DNA of 64,000 nucleotides from Desulfobacteraceae bacterium (lineage in GTDB: Bacteria; Desulfobacterota; Desulfobacteria; Desulfobacterales; Desulfosarcinaceae): NCBI GenBank assembly GCA_024230435.1, contig JAAERL010000739.1, positions 30,792-94,791 on the forward strand, given 5' to 3'. Below are positions 25,201 through 35,633 of this stretch, piece after piece; positions within the stretch are counted from its first letter, which is position 1, and every line of letters starts with the position of its first letter. Below the pieces are notes generated by a model. That model ran no database searches. It worked only from the letters and a program-made list of their open reading frames with translations, and was not told the origin of the DNA. A program made the translations under genes and the position numbers.

Positions 25201-26997
25201 TTACGAAATCCTTACATCTGAAACACTATCGCCGTTAAATATTATTGCGGTATCAATTAAGGCAAGGTGGCTGTATGCTTGTGGAAAATTTCCAAGAAGG
25301 CGCTTGGTGGTAAAATCAATATCTTCGCTAAGAAGTCCGACATGGTTACTGTAAGAAAGAACTTTTTTAAATAACTCTTCGGCAAGGCTGGTTTCACCAA
25401 TTTTATGCAGGCTTTTAATCAGCCAAAATGTGCAAATCGTAAATGAGGAGGAGGGCACACCGAAATCATCGGCATTTCGATAACGATACATCAGGCCATC
25501 GCGGCTCAGATGCTCCAGAGACAAACGAACAGTTTCTACATATTTAGGATCATCGGCTGAGATAAATCCATATTGCTCCATCAACAGGTTGGCAGCATCA
25601 AGATAGGGCTCACCATAAGCCTGCGTAAAAGCACCTATTTCCGAATTCCATCCATTTTTTAAAATATTGGTTTTGATCGTATCGCCGATGTTTTTCCATA
25701 TTTGGGCATACTTTGGCATATTAAAATACTCGGCAATTTTCATGGCGCGATCCATTGCCACCCAACTCAATACCTTGGAAAAGGTAAAATGTTTCGGATT
25801 GCTCCTGAACTCCCAAATACCGCAATCTTTGCTATGCCATGTTTTTTGCACATGCCGGGCAAGTGTTCGCACAACAGTCCAGATATCTTCACGATCTTCT
25901 CCTGTTTCACGTTGATAAATACTCAGGTATTGATAGATGGCATCAAGCAATACTCCAAAAATATCATTTTGTTTTTGATAATATGCGGCATTGCCGATAC
26001 GAACCGGCCTTGAATTTTCATAGCCTTGAAGCCAGTCGAGAATTTTTTCGGTTAATTTTTTTTCTCCATTGATGCCATACATAATTTGAATTTTTTCATT
26101 CTTGAAAGGAATTACCCCAAGAATGAAACTCAAAAAACGGTGAGCCACTTCATAATTGCCCAACCTGGTTAGCACGGCAATGGTCATGGAGGCATCACGT
26201 AACCAGCAATAGCGATAATCCCAATTGCGCTCAGCGCCTATTTCTTCAGGCAAACTGGTTGTCAGGGCGGCTAATATTGCGCCGGTTTTCTGATAGGACA
26301 ACAATTTTAACACCAGGGCGCTGCGCTGGATTTCATCATTGTAAACAGAAAATTGCCTTGTATTGGCAGAATAGTTCATCCAGTAGACCTTGGTTTTTTG
26401 GTATTCCAAATCTATGCTATCAATGTCTAGGCCGGTTAGTTTCTGATTGTAGCTCAGCAGCAAAAAACAATTTTCTCGGATTACAACCGGAGCGCGAGCG
26501 GCGATTGTAGATAGATCAATGTCCGAGTAAAGATAAACTGACTCGTAAGATCCTTTCAACGTGCTTATTTTTAGGTATTGCTGGCGCACTTCTGTTTTTA
26601 CGTCATACTGACCGTAGCAAGGCCGGGGATTGTAATGGATACGAACCTTAGGTTTTCCTGAAATATGGCGGATATATCGAATAATATCCGGCGGACAGTA
26701 GCATTTTTGGTTTTGCCGGTAATATCGCGGCATAAAATCAAGGACTTCAAAATGGTTACGGCCTTGAGTAAAGGTTGTTACCAAAATATTGGTTCGAGAT
26801 TTATAAGACTGTTTGATATGATAATCCTTGGATACGAGAATCGCAAATTCTCCGCCAATATTTCTATCTAAAAGTTTTGCAAATATAGCTTGTGAATTAA
26901 ACTGCGGCATGCAGCACCACTCAATAGAGCCATTTTTTGAAACCAATGCAGCACTAGTACAGTTTCCGATTACACCGTAGTTCATTTGATTTGTCAT
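25201..26997 (-). CDS. Glycoside hydrolase family 15 protein (trehalase/glucoamylase-like)
   Basis: A 598-residue GH15 enzyme. The N-terminal beta-sandwich begins YGVIGNCTSAALVSKNGSIE; the catalytic (alpha/alpha)6 barrel starts near residue 240 with SLPEEIGAERNWDYRYCWLR and includes DCGIWEFR (candidate catalytic Glu) and GLMYRYRNADDFGVPSSSF. The subgroup includes glucoamylases and bacterial trehalases. The gene overlaps the trehalose-6-phosphate synthase/phosphatase gene by 4 nt (ATGA), so it belongs to the same pathway operon. Trehalose breakdown or a related alpha-glucan step is the most likely role; no signal peptide, so it acts in the cytoplasm. Confidence 0.88.
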   Translation of the reverse strand: MTNQMNYGVIGNCTSAALVSKNGSIEWCCMPQFNSQAIFAKLLDRNIGGEFAILVSKDYHIKQSYKSRTNILVTTFTQGRNHFEVLDFMPRYYRQNQKCYCPPDIIRYIRHISGKPKVRIHYNPRPCYGQYDVKTEVRQQYLKISTLKGSYESVYLYSDIDLSTIAARAPVVIRENCFLLLSYNQKLTGLDIDSIDLEYQKTKVYWMNYSANTRQFSVYNDEIQRSALVLKLLSYQKTGAILAALTTSLPEEIGAERNWDYRYCWLRDASMTIAVLTRLGNYEVAHRFLSFILGVIPFKNEKIQIMYGINGEKKLTEKILDWLQGYENSRPVRIGNAAYYQKQNDIFGVLLDAIYQYLSIYQRETGEDREDIWTVVRTLARHVQKTWHSKDCGIWEFRSNPKHFTFSKVLSWVAMDRAMKIAEYFNMPKYAQIWKNIGDTIKTNILKNGWNSEIGAFTQAYGEPYLDAANLLMEQYGFISADDPKYVETVRLSLEHLSRDGLMYRYRNADDFGVPSSSFTICTFWLIKSLHKIGETSLAEELFKKVLSYSNHVGLLSEDIDFTTKRLLGNFPQAYSHLALIDTAIIFNGDSVSDVRIS

Positions 26998-29171
26998 AAG
27001 TTCTTTCCTTTACGCTTTTCTATCAGGCGCGCCAGAAATTGACGGAACTTGGCAGGGCTGTCGACCTTAAAGCCGGCATACGTTTTACCAGGGCCTACCT
27101 TTATGCTTGTAATTCGATCACCTGTGATGCGAAACATGCTTTCATCCGTTTCATCGTCACCGGCGCATAACGCCATATCATATTTATTTTTGTTAATAAA
27201 ATATTCCATAGCCATTCCTTTGTTGATGTGTATGGAACAGACTTCGACAATTTTTTTTCCATGGTGAATTTCTACAGGTAAATTTGAGAGCATCTCGTAG
27301 AGTTCCGCAACCAGTTGATTGGCTTTCCATGTGCCAAATTCCGGGTCAGACTGGCGGTAATGCCAGACAACGGAGGATGTTTTCACCTCTACACAACTGC
27401 CCGGCGTCATACCAAAATAGTGATTGAAGACCTCTATGATTTTTTCCATCCAGGATAAATCGGCGCTATTGTCGAATGCTTCCCATTTTTTTAATCTTGG
27501 AAGACTATAGAAAAATCCATGTTCGGCGATCAGGGTAAAATTGTAATCCCCGAACCAATTTATCATCTCTTCTTTTTTCCGTCCACTGGTGATGTAAACA
27601 TCCGTCTGTGGAAAGTGTTCAAGTTTGGCAAACAAGTTTTTGATTGCGCGATTGGGCTTTGCATCCGACGGTTTTTTCTTTAACTCAGCCAAGGTGCCAT
27701 CATAATCCAGAAACAAAGCCACCCGTTTTGCTTTTATCAGAGGCTGAATATCTTTTAAAGATATCCTTTGAAGATTGACCATCTCCACCTCACTATTTGC
27801 TTGGCTGGATAAATCGTTTAAAAATACTTTTGCCCAGTAAGCTGCATCATAGCAAAACACCCTTTCTTTCATAGGTTCTAAACGTCTTCTTTTTTCATCT
27901 TCATCCATTTTAAGGGCCATGTTCAATTGCTCAACCATTTGCTTAGGGTCGTAAGGATTAACGATGAGCGCATTAGGCAACTCCTGGGCGGCGCCGGCAA
28001 ATTCACTTAAAATCAAAACCCCGTTTTTTTCTTTTTGGCAGGCGATGTACTCTTTGGCAACCAGATTCATACCGTCAATGATGGGTGTCACAAGACATGC
28101 ATCCGCCAATGAGTAAAGCGCACATAGTTCGCTAAATCCGATGGAGTGTTGAATATAATTCAAAGGCACATTTTTAATAGTTGAGTATTTCCCGTTAATT
28201 TGACTTACGCGCCCTTGAACTTCGTCCACAAGCACTTGATATGCTTCGACAGATTCACGCGAAGGAATACTGATAAAAATAAATAGAATTTTATCTTTAT
28301 GAGAATACTGGCTAAGGAACTGTTCTATGGCGTCCAAACGCTGAAGAATACCCTTCGTGTAGTCTAGCCGGTCAACACTGAGAACGATTTTCTTTCCTTT
28401 ATATACTTTCTGGTAATCAGCCAAATGCTTTGCATATACCGAAGAGTTTAGCTCTTCTGAAAATTTCCCTGCATTAATGCCAATAGGGTAAACGCCAAGA
28501 GCTGTTTTGCGGTTTTTGCAGACAATAAGTTGCATTTCCGATTCAATTCCCAGCACACGCAGAACCGTACTTCGAAAATGCCTCAAGTAACCAAAGGTTT
28601 GAAAACCGATCAGGTCCGCTCCAAGCAACCCGTTCATAAGCTCTTCCCGGTTGGGGTGACAGCGGAATACTTCGGAAGAAGGAAACGGAGTATGCAAGAA
28701 AAATCCGACCTTTAAATCCGGCGATCTGTCTTTTAAAATAGCAGGCAGCAACATAAGATGATAGTCATGCACCCATACTTGATCACCTCGACGAACCTGT
28801 TGAATAACCGCATCTGCAAATTGATGGTTTACCCTCTGGTAGGCTTCAAACCATTCGGTTTCATATCGGCTATAGGTTGTCATGTAATGCATCAACGGCC
28901 AAAGGCTTGAGTTCGAGTATCCGTTATAATAGTTGACGGCGTCTTTTTCTTCGAGAAAAATTACGTAATAATTGAAAGCTTTCCTGATTTCTTTGGCGAT
29001 TTTCTTTTTCTGGGATGAATCGGAAATATTTCCTCCCGCCCACCCGACCCATTTTAACTGAAATGTTTCATTCAAGTCCTCCAAGGCTGAAACCAACCCG
29101 CCGGACGACCGTGTAATTTTATCACCGATGGTAATCGGCAACCGATTAGAAACATTGATCAGGGTTTTCAC
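26994..29171 (-). CDS. Fused trehalose-6-phosphate synthase/phosphatase
   Basis: A 725-residue fusion. Residues about 1-470 are an OtsA-type glycosyltransferase ([70 protein letters not shown]). Residues about 485-720 are an OtsB-type HAD phosphatase ([36 protein letters not shown]). Together they make trehalose from UDP- or GDP-glucose and glucose-6-phosphate via trehalose-6-phosphate, an osmoprotectant route. The start is the GTG at 29171: GAAGGAGG lies 8 nt upstream, inside an alternative ATG-initiated frame that is 8 codons longer and without a good site. Followed by the GH15 gene with a 4-nt overlap. Confidence 0.93.
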   Translation of the reverse strand: MKTLINVSNRLPITIGDKITRSSGGLVSALEDLNETFQLKWVGWAGGNISDSSQKKKIAKEIRKAFNYYVIFLEEKDAVNYYNGYSNSSLWPLMHYMTTYSRYETEWFEAYQRVNHQFADAVIQQVRRGDQVWVHDYHLMLLPAILKDRSPDLKVGFFLHTPFPSSEVFRCHPNREELMNGLLGADLIGFQTFGYLRHFRSTVLRVLGIESEMQLIVCKNRKTALGVYPIGINAGKFSEELNSSVYAKHLADYQKVYKGKKIVLSVDRLDYTKGILQRLDAIEQFLSQYSHKDKILFIFISIPSRESVEAYQVLVDEVQGRVSQINGKYSTIKNVPLNYIQHSIGFSELCALYSLADACLVTPIIDGMNLVAKEYIACQKEKNGVLILSEFAGAAQELPNALIVNPYDPKQMVEQLNMALKMDEDEKRRRLEPMKERVFCYDAAYWAKVFLNDLSSQANSEVEMVNLQRISLKDIQPLIKAKRVALFLDYDGTLAELKKKPSDAKPNRAIKNLFAKLEHFPQTDVYITSGRKKEEMINWFGDYNFTLIAEHGFFYSLPRLKKWEAFDNSADLSWMEKIIEVFNHYFGMTPGSCVEVKTSSVVWHYRQSDPEFGTWKANQLVAELYEMLSNLPVEIHHGKKIVEVCSIHINKGMAMEYFINKNKYDMALCAGDDETDESMFRITGDRITSIKVGPGKTYAGFKVDSPAKFRQFLARLIEKRKGKNL

Positions 29172-29516
29172 GGGTAATCCTCCTTCAGAATTCATAGGAT
29201 GGCAACGTTGGGGCAGCCTGTTTCAGGCATTTAGATTCAAGGTAAAGATCATAGCCTTAAAGGCTAATAATAAACTAATGAGTGTGAAAGATGCAAACCC
29301 TGTATTTTGTTTGGCTGCAATTTTGATTGCATTTGAGTTCGTTTTCCAAACATAAAGATGGTTAAAAACAATGAGACAGCGCTTACTGAAAATTCCAAAA
29401 AAATCAAAATTCAGCGTAATATCGGCATAGTTACATCCTCAACAGATTAAATATTTTCCTTAGAGCCTTTTTGATCTTAATTTGGGAACACGTTAACTGA
29501 TTCTGGTTAAGCGCTT
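29172..29516. other. Intergenic region, possible repeat end
   Basis: Leader of the trehalose operon. At 29281-29300 GTGTGAAAGATGCAAACCCT resembles the repeat terminus motif (TGGAAGATGCAAAT), and TGCAATTTTGATTGCA just beyond it is a short palindrome. No gene supported. Confidence 0.4.
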
Positions 29517-32360
29517 TTATAAGTTGTTGCCGGACAACGTTTGGACCACGACCTCAATCGGGTGTAGAACCTGAAGGTTCCCCAAATGTTCCATTTGCAT
29601 CTGGCAAGTGGGGCAATCCGTGACGCCATAGCTGGCGCTGCTGGTGTTTAATCGCTGGATCATCTCGGAGCCAATGGTTTTGCTCAGATGATAGTTGGCT
29701 GAAGTGAGACCCCAGCTTCCCGCCATTCCGCAACAGTGGCTTTGAAGATCATTAACAGTTAGATTCGGTATTGAACAAAGCATCCTCACCGAGCTTGCCG
29801 CCCCGGATTGCAGCCTCAAGTGACAAGGCTGGTGATATGCTATGGTGATGGGCAAAGGATTAAACTGTATACGTTGACGATATTGGATGAGCAGGTCGGA
29901 AATGTGCGTCAGTTTGACGCTAACCTGTTCAGCCTCCTTACGGTCGAGCAAATAGAACCAGTCCTTAATCAAGGAATATCCACACGAAGAGCAGGTCACT
30001 ACGATATGATCCACCTGCTTAACCAGGCCTGCCCATGACTTCAGGTTTGCCTCGGCTTTAATCCGGGCCTTAGAGACCATCGCCTTGGACAAGTGCGGCA
30101 GGCCGCAGCAATGCTGCGGCGGCAGATGGATTTGCATTCCCATGTGCTTGAACACGTCAATGGCGGCCTGCCCGAGGCGAGGGCGGATATATCCGGCGTA
30201 GCAGCCTGCATAATAAAGGATCTTAGGTCCCTGCCCCGGTATTAAACGGGGCAGCCGTTCATATAGTGATTGTTTATGAAAACTTACCATAGGCCGTTGG
30301 CGTGCAAGACCCGTCAGCCGGCTCGTCAGGTTGTGAATTTTCGGTTGGTTGACCAAGGGGCTAATTACCGGTGACAGTTTATGCAGCCATTGGGCGGCTG
30401 TCTCCACATTGGCAGTCAAGGTGTCTATTAAGGCAGACCCGTACTTGCGGACGAATTGAGCCTTGGCTTCCAATGCAAGTTTGGGAATATTTACATTGGA
30501 AGGGCATTCATCAAAACAGCTCCCGCAATTGATGCATTGACTCATGACATTCTGAAAGCTTTGCCCATAGATGTCTTTGTCTTTGAAAACGCCGCTGATC
30601 ATGGCCCGCAGTACATTCGCTTTGGCCTTTGGAGAAGCGGCTTCATCCCGGGTAAATTTAAAAACCGGACACATTCGCGTAGCCGTGGTGATCGTAGTAC
30701 ACTTGGAACAGCCGTGACACCCTTCAACCTCTTGCATGAAAGGTTTGTCCCAATAAAGCTGCAGGTTTTCCAATGGCTTAGCCTGGTAATTGCCACCATA
30801 GCGCAGGTCAACGGCCATCTGACCGGCGCCTTGAAAGGATTTAATATCCGGATTTAAAATTCGTTCCGGGTCCAATAAAGATTTGGTTTTCTGAAAAAGC
30901 GGATAAATTTCAGGATACTTACGCATAAGATAAGCGCTGCGTAAACGCCCGTCTCCATGCTCGCCGGACACGGTTCCGTCAAGGCGGTCGACCAGTTCAT
31001 ATACGGCATCGGCAATGGGTTGCAACAGCGCCACATCATCCGGGTTCTTTAAATCAAGTAATGGACGGGTATGCATCAAGCCCTTGGCAATGTGGCCGTA
31101 AAGTACAAACGGCACTTTAAAACGATCAAAAATAGCGTAAATGCCCTTAAAATAAGGAACCAGTTGCGTCAGGTCAACAGCGGCGTCCTCTACCAGGGCA
31201 AGGATTTTGCGCTGGCCTTTGAGCTTGTAAAGAATAGGAACAGCGGCCTTGCGCAAGGCCCAAAATTTTTCTTTTTCTTGTTTTGAAACAGCGGTATAAA
31301 CCTGATGACCCAGTCCGGCGCTTTTCAAATCGCGCTGAATGGTTTCAGCTAAACGGTTGCATGTTTGCTTGTTAGCGCCATCCCATTCCATGAGCAGAAC
31401 ATTGTCAATGCCCGCCGGGATCTTTCTTTTTAAAACGTCATCACCGGCCCGGGCAAATTCCAACAATGATTTATCCATAATTTCAATGCCGGAAGGCTTT
31501 AGCTTCATGGCAATCTGGGTGGCGCGGGCAGCACTGACAATATCGGTGAAATAGGCGACCACCAAACTATCAGCCAAAGGTTTTTTGATCAGTTGAAACT
31601 TCAGCCGCACGGCAATTCCCAATGCGCCTTCAGAACCGGTTAAAAGCCGATGAAGGCGCAACCGGTTGTTTTGAACAAGTTGCCGTAAATTGTATCCGGC
31701 TACGTTGCAGGCAATCGGCGGATAGGCGGCTTCGATAACGTCAGCGTGGCAAAGATAAAGCTGAACTAATTTTTTCAGATGGGGCGGCAGGTTTTCAGGG
31801 GGCATGGCTTCAATTTCCGATAGCCGCTGTGTTCCGCCATTTGCAAAAACAACCTGAGCATCAAGCACATAATCGGCCACATTTCCGTATTTAACGGAAT
31901 GTGCTCCGCTGGCATTTGTTGCAAACATACCGCCGAAGCAAGCATATTCGCCGCTTGAAGGGTCAGGAGGAAAGAACAATCCGCTGCTTTTGAGGCGCTC
32001 TTGCAGTTCGCCCAAACGGAAACCGGGCTCACATTCAAACCATTGCTCTTGAAGATTTAACGTGATCAACCGGTTCATGAATTTAGAAAAATCAACGACT
32101 ATACCGTCACCGATACAAGATCCGCATAATCCGCTGCCGGCCCCGCGTGGGTGTACGCTCAGGCCATTTCCGGCTGCAAACCGCACCACGGCCTGAATAT
32201 CAGCGGCGGATTTTGGATAGACCACGCCTGCCGGTATTTTCTGGAAGATGCTGCCGTCTGTAGAAAGCATATACCGGCGTACTGCATCGGTATGCACTTC
32301 ACCGGCTACCTGTTGCCGAAGCGGATCAAAATTCACAACATGCTTTGAATCTTTTTTCAT
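29517..32360 (-). CDS. FAD-linked oxidase fused to Fe-S CCG-domain protein
   Basis: A 947-residue GlcD/GlpC-type fusion. N-terminal FAD-binding 4 domain (VHPRGAGSGLCGSCIGDGIV; GSEGALGIAV), FAD-oxidase C-terminal domain (to about 460, with YGHIAKGLMHTRPL and SGEHGDGRLRSAYL), two 4Fe-4S motifs (CHGCSKCTTITTATRMCP, CINCGSCFDECP) and two CCG domains (CCGLPHLSKAM and CCGMAGSWG). This layout is that of D-lactate or D-2-hydroxyacid dehydrogenases that pass electrons through Fe-S centres. It shares a 4-nt overlap with a LarA-type racemase gene, which favours lactate or a related hydroxyacid as substrate. Cytoplasmic or membrane-associated; no signal peptide. Confidence 0.92.
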   Translation of the reverse strand: MKKDSKHVVNFDPLRQQVAGEVHTDAVRRYMLSTDGSIFQKIPAGVVYPKSAADIQAVVRFAAGNGLSVHPRGAGSGLCGSCIGDGIVVDFSKFMNRLITLNLQEQWFECEPGFRLGELQERLKSSGLFFPPDPSSGEYACFGGMFATNASGAHSVKYGNVADYVLDAQVVFANGGTQRLSEIEAMPPENLPPHLKKLVQLYLCHADVIEAAYPPIACNVAGYNLRQLVQNNRLRLHRLLTGSEGALGIAVRLKFQLIKKPLADSLVVAYFTDIVSAARATQIAMKLKPSGIEIMDKSLLEFARAGDDVLKRKIPAGIDNVLLMEWDGANKQTCNRLAETIQRDLKSAGLGHQVYTAVSKQEKEKFWALRKAAVPILYKLKGQRKILALVEDAAVDLTQLVPYFKGIYAIFDRFKVPFVLYGHIAKGLMHTRPLLDLKNPDDVALLQPIADAVYELVDRLDGTVSGEHGDGRLRSAYLMRKYPEIYPLFQKTKSLLDPERILNPDIKSFQGAGQMAVDLRYGGNYQAKPLENLQLYWDKPFMQEVEGCHGCSKCTTITTATRMCPVFKFTRDEAASPKAKANVLRAMISGVFKDKDIYGQSFQNVMSQCINCGSCFDECPSNVNIPKLALEAKAQFVRKYGSALIDTLTANVETAAQWLHKLSPVISPLVNQPKIHNLTSRLTGLARQRPMVSFHKQSLYERLPRLIPGQGPKILYYAGCYAGYIRPRLGQAAIDVFKHMGMQIHLPPQHCCGLPHLSKAMVSKARIKAEANLKSWAGLVKQVDHIVVTCSSCGYSLIKDWFYLLDRKEAEQVSVKLTHISDLLIQYRQRIQFNPLPITIAYHQPCHLRLQSGAASSVRMLCSIPNLTVNDLQSHCCGMAGSWGLTSANYHLSKTIGSEMIQRLNTSSASYGVTDCPTCQMQMEHLGNLQVLHPIEVVVQTLSGNNL

Positions 32361-33610
32361 AAAACTGCCTGCTCAGCTACACCAACCATCATGCTTGCAT
32401 TGGGAATCAACGCCAAAGCTCCTTTGTGTGACAGCACCGCTTGACGAGCCTTAGAATAAGACAATTTTATCATACCAATTTTTTTAACTATCTGCCGGGG
32501 CAATTGCGTCACAATGCTTGCCCGGATGCGTCTGGTTTTCGCCATGGTTGCCAGTGCCGTGCCTCCGTTGCCTGCATAGTCAGCCGCCAGGAGATCAAAT
32601 GCGTCCTGCCAACTATTTAACTCAAACCACGGCAAAAAAGTCCGGGAGCCTACGTCGTCCTTGCACTGGGCAAGCAGGATCAACCACCCTCCGTCTTTGA
32701 CGAAAGCGGCCGCATGATGAAAGCCTTTATGGCTTTGGATAAAATTGATATCTTTTGGAAAACCGCCACAGGAAGCCAAAACCATATCGAATTGATCTTT
32801 GCATAGTGTTTCATAATGTTTGCCATGGATGCCGCACGCTGACCGGAAATGATCCTGCCCCCGGCCAATCAACAGTTTGCATACCCGGCCATGACTGTCC
32901 AGAATTCCGTGAATTGCCAAATCGGCCTGACGATGATTTTCATATTCAGCTAAATCTTCAGCCAGTGGATTGCCATGCAAAAATCCGGGTCTGCAGTCAG
33001 GATGCAGGCGCAAATGATCCCGATCCAAAAATAATCCATGATTGTGATAGATGGCTTTTTTTTCACCCAATCCCGGAAATATAAGCTTACGCCCGCCGCC
33101 ATATCCGGCAAAATAATGATGAGAGATAGCTCCAAATGTAATCAGGCAACTGGCATCCATGACATCTGGACGAATTCTTATGGGAGTACCGCGTCTGGTG
33201 CGTCCGCGTTCAACAAATTCGAGTTGCGCATCACATTGGTGATGAATCCATTTGAATCGGCTGTAAAGCTGGCCGTAGCAGTGCTCGCACTCAGCGTCAC
33301 TTTGCCGGTCATGGGCGCCATAGGCAATCAAAAAACGAATCGTGCCGGCATCGGCGCCACGGGCCAATAATGCGTCTGCCAGTACGGGTAAATACTCTTT
33401 GTAACCGCATAACCTGGTTTTATCAGCGACAACTATAACCGGACGTCCAAGATTCAGCTCTGCCTTGGCCAGATATGACTCCAAATCCCTGCCAAAAAGC
33501 TTGGGGCTATAATTTGGGGACGGTTCATTGGCGTTTAAAATTGTTACAGGCCCTTTGAAATCAAAACTCATGCTGGACTCACCATAGGCAAGAGATACCG
33601 AATCGGTCAT
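32357..33610 (-). CDS. LarA family (DUF2088) nickel-pincer racemase-like protein
   Basis: A 417-residue LarA-type protein. It has IVVADKTRLCGYKEYLP, IAYGAHDRQSDAEC (family Thr-Gly-Thr-His position, here YGAH), and HYFAGYGGGRKLIFPG followed by YHNHGLF, matching the region of the Lys that carries the nickel-pincer nucleotide in lactate racemase. LarA interconverts D- and L-2-hydroxyacids. The gene is translationally coupled (ATGA) to the FAD/Fe-S oxidase, suggesting a pair that first racemises and then oxidises a 2-hydroxyacid, or works on a related substrate such as malate-type acids. The cofactor-making genes larB/C/E are not in the window. Family is sure; substrate is not. Confidence 0.85.
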   Translation of the reverse strand: MTDSVSLAYGESSMSFDFKGPVTILNANEPSPNYSPKLFGRDLESYLAKAELNLGRPVIVVADKTRLCGYKEYLPVLADALLARGADAGTIRFLIAYGAHDRQSDAECEHCYGQLYSRFKWIHHQCDAQLEFVERGRTRRGTPIRIRPDVMDASCLITFGAISHHYFAGYGGGRKLIFPGLGEKKAIYHNHGLFLDRDHLRLHPDCRPGFLHGNPLAEDLAEYENHRQADLAIHGILDSHGRVCKLLIGRGQDHFRSACGIHGKHYETLCKDQFDMVLASCGGFPKDINFIQSHKGFHHAAAFVKDGGWLILLAQCKDDVGSRTFLPWFELNSWQDAFDLLAADYAGNGGTALATMAKTRRIRASIVTQLPRQIVKKIGMIKLSYSKARQAVLSHKGALALIPNASMMVGVAEQAVL

Positions 33611-33709
33611 AACGCTCCTTGATTCATTGTTATTGACGTACTGCCAAAGCTAAAGCTTGCGGGATTTACGGCCTAAAGGCTAAATTGTAATGGAGCAATT
33701 ACTAATGTA

Positions 33710-34852
33710 TCAAGATATAGCCTTTGGAAAAGGGTGATCAAAGCGGCTGCCGGAACAAGAACGGCTAAAGGTTGTCCGGTTCAAAAGATTGCCGTAATAA
33801 CCGATCAGGGCAGTATTGTTGTACCAGCATTTACAATCACGCTTGGTTCGCAAGCGGTGGCGCTCATCGTTAAAGGCACTTGATTGCCATACACTTTTAA
33901 AAGAACGATCTTTTATGTTGCCTGCCCGTACATGCTGTTCAAGGCACGGATAAACATTGCCCCAAGGATCAATACGGGCCATCAAAACACCGGCAAAGCA
34001 TCTATAATCAGGATAATTACCATAGAAACGCAAGCTGTCCATAAAAGTCTTTAAATAACTGTCACGGGCAAGGGGCGTTTGCTTTAGCTCACTGGCCAGC
34101 ACCTCATGGTTCAGGCAAAGGTCTGAAGATGACATCCCGGTGTAAAAAGAATCCGCGCAATGGTGGACAGGTTGCAGCAAAACATCGTCCGCCACGCCAT
34201 CCCAGCGATCAAAGAAAGCTCGAATTTCGTGCTGATTGGCATTGGAAACCGTCATCCTGACACGGACAATAGGCCGTTTTCGAAAGGCAATAGCCAATAA
34301 GCAATGAATTCCCTTCTTAATTGAGGCAAATGAGCCTTCAATGCCCCGGATAGCATCATGAACAGAGGCTGAGGCGCCGTCCAAGCTTACAGTAACACAT
34401 GTAGCCCCGCTTTGGCAGATCGGTTTCAGGTATTTTTCCAGCAAAATGCCGTTGGTGCATAGATTGACAGATTGCCCCCTATCGGCAAAGCCTTTGATGA
34501 TCTCGAAAACATCCTTGCGTAAAAGAGGTTCGCCGCCTGCGATGCTGATCTGGTGAACAGCCATGGCATCAAACTCTTCGGCTAAAGACCGATAATCCGA
34601 AACAGCCAATGTTTCCCTGGGAGCACAATCCCAGCGCCTGCACATCTTGCAGCGGCAGTTGCATCGATAGGTAATATCAAACTCGGCCATGTAAGGGCCT
34701 GCCACCGGCGGTTTGTTTTTGTTATCAGCCAAAACGTTACGGCGCGATTGGTAAACAGTGCGCAGGAATTTTTTTGACAATAAAATACGTTGATAGCAGC
34801 GGAAATTTGAAAATCGCATACGGCAAATAATCGTCTCCATCTGACGAGGCAT
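33710..34852 (-). CDS. Radical SAM/SPASM domain protein
   Basis: A radical SAM protein of about 380 residues. The cluster motif is in ITYRCNCRCKMCRRWDC (C-x3-C-x2-C); GGEPLLRKDVF, CTNGILL and SLDGASASVHDAIRG follow in the expected order; the C-terminal SPASM-type region has Cys residues in DYRCFAGVLMARIDPWGNVYP-CLE and ends in CKCWYN. Such enzymes modify peptides or maturate other enzymes. The start is uncertain: I take the ATG at 34852 although a TTG at 35002 gives 50 more residues and internal Met codons are also possible; none has a clear ribosome-binding site. It stands alone and its target is unknown. Confidence 0.85.
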   Translation of the reverse strand: MPRQMETIICRMRFSNFRCYQRILLSKKFLRTVYQSRRNVLADNKNKPPVAGPYMAEFDITYRCNCRCKMCRRWDCAPRETLAVSDYRSLAEEFDAMAVHQISIAGGEPLLRKDVFEIIKGFADRGQSVNLCTNGILLEKYLKPICQSGATCVTVSLDGASASVHDAIRGIEGSFASIKKGIHCLLAIAFRKRPIVRVRMTVSNANQHEIRAFFDRWDGVADDVLLQPVHHCADSFYTGMSSSDLCLNHEVLASELKQTPLARDSYLKTFMDSLRFYGNYPDYRCFAGVLMARIDPWGNVYPCLEQHVRAGNIKDRSFKSVWQSSAFNDERHRLRTKRDCKCWYNNTALIGYYGNLLNRTTFSRSCSGSRFDHPFPKAIS

Positions 34853-35111
34853 CGCGTTCAGCCTGATTTGTATTTTTGCAGCATCAAAGCCCCTTAAGGC
34901 AAAAGTGATAACAACCGTAAAGATATCTGTCAATAAAGAGTAGTCAAAGTTGCAATCATCTGTTATTGGGCTGAATTTGGATCGGGTTGCAAAATACGCC
35001 AATGGAGGGTGTACCCATTACCAATGGCCATGACACCATTGCCTGATTTCGATGGCCGATGGTATAATTAAAATTGAATTGCTAACAAATTAAAACCAAG
35101 AGGAAAAAATT

Positions 35112-35459
35112 ATGATCATCGAGCACGAAAAAAATGTAACTGCCAAGGCCGCAGAAATGCCCGGCCTTAAAAATGCGGCGGTCAAGTCCCTGATTGGTCC
35201 TGAGCAAGGATGGAGCGACTATGTGCTTAGAGTCATCGAGGTGGGGCCAGAAGGCCATACCCCCAAACATGCTCATCCCTGGCCGCATATCAATTACATG
35301 CTTGAGGGAAAGGCAAGGTTGTATCTTAACGGTCGTGAACATGATATCCGAGCCGGTTCATTTGCCTATGTTCCTGAAGGTCAAGAACACCAATTCAGTA
35401 ATAATGGCGAAGGCGTTTTCAGATTTATTTGTATTGTGCCAAAGCAAGGGCACAAATAA
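35112..35459 (+). CDS. Cupin domain protein
   Basis: A 115-residue single-domain cupin. Motif 1 is GHTPKHAHPWPHINYMLEG (two or three histidine ligands), motif 2 is GSFAYVPEGQEHQFSN. Cupins bind a metal and do sensing, isomerase or dioxygenase chemistry; the substrate is unknown. AGAGGAAAAAATT precedes the ATG. Confidence 0.87.
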   Translation: MIIEHEKNVTAKAAEMPGLKNAAVKSLIGPEQGWSDYVLRVIEVGPEGHTPKHAHPWPHINYMLEGKARLYLNGREHDIRAGSFAYVPEGQEHQFSNNGEGVFRFICIVPKQGHK

Positions 35460-35580
35460 ATTCTGCCATTAGACTCTTGGAAGTGCCAACATTAGTCAAT
35501 GGGGCCGGTTTTACCGGTTCCATCTCAAAACAATAGGAAACGGGAATTCGCGCTAAAGAATCATAATGGGAGAAAATTAA

Positions 35581-35626
35581 AATAACTTTCCAACACAATA
35601 GGAAATAACTTTCCAACACAATAGGA
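35581..35626 (+). repeat. Perfect 23-bp tandem duplication before paaK-like gene
   Basis: AATAACTTTCCAACACAATA plus GGA occurs twice back to back (35581-35603 and 35604-35626), 8 nt before the start codon of the next gene. The duplicated unit ends in ATAGGA, part of the ribosome-binding region. Confidence 0.9.
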
Positions 35627-35633
35627 TAAGATT

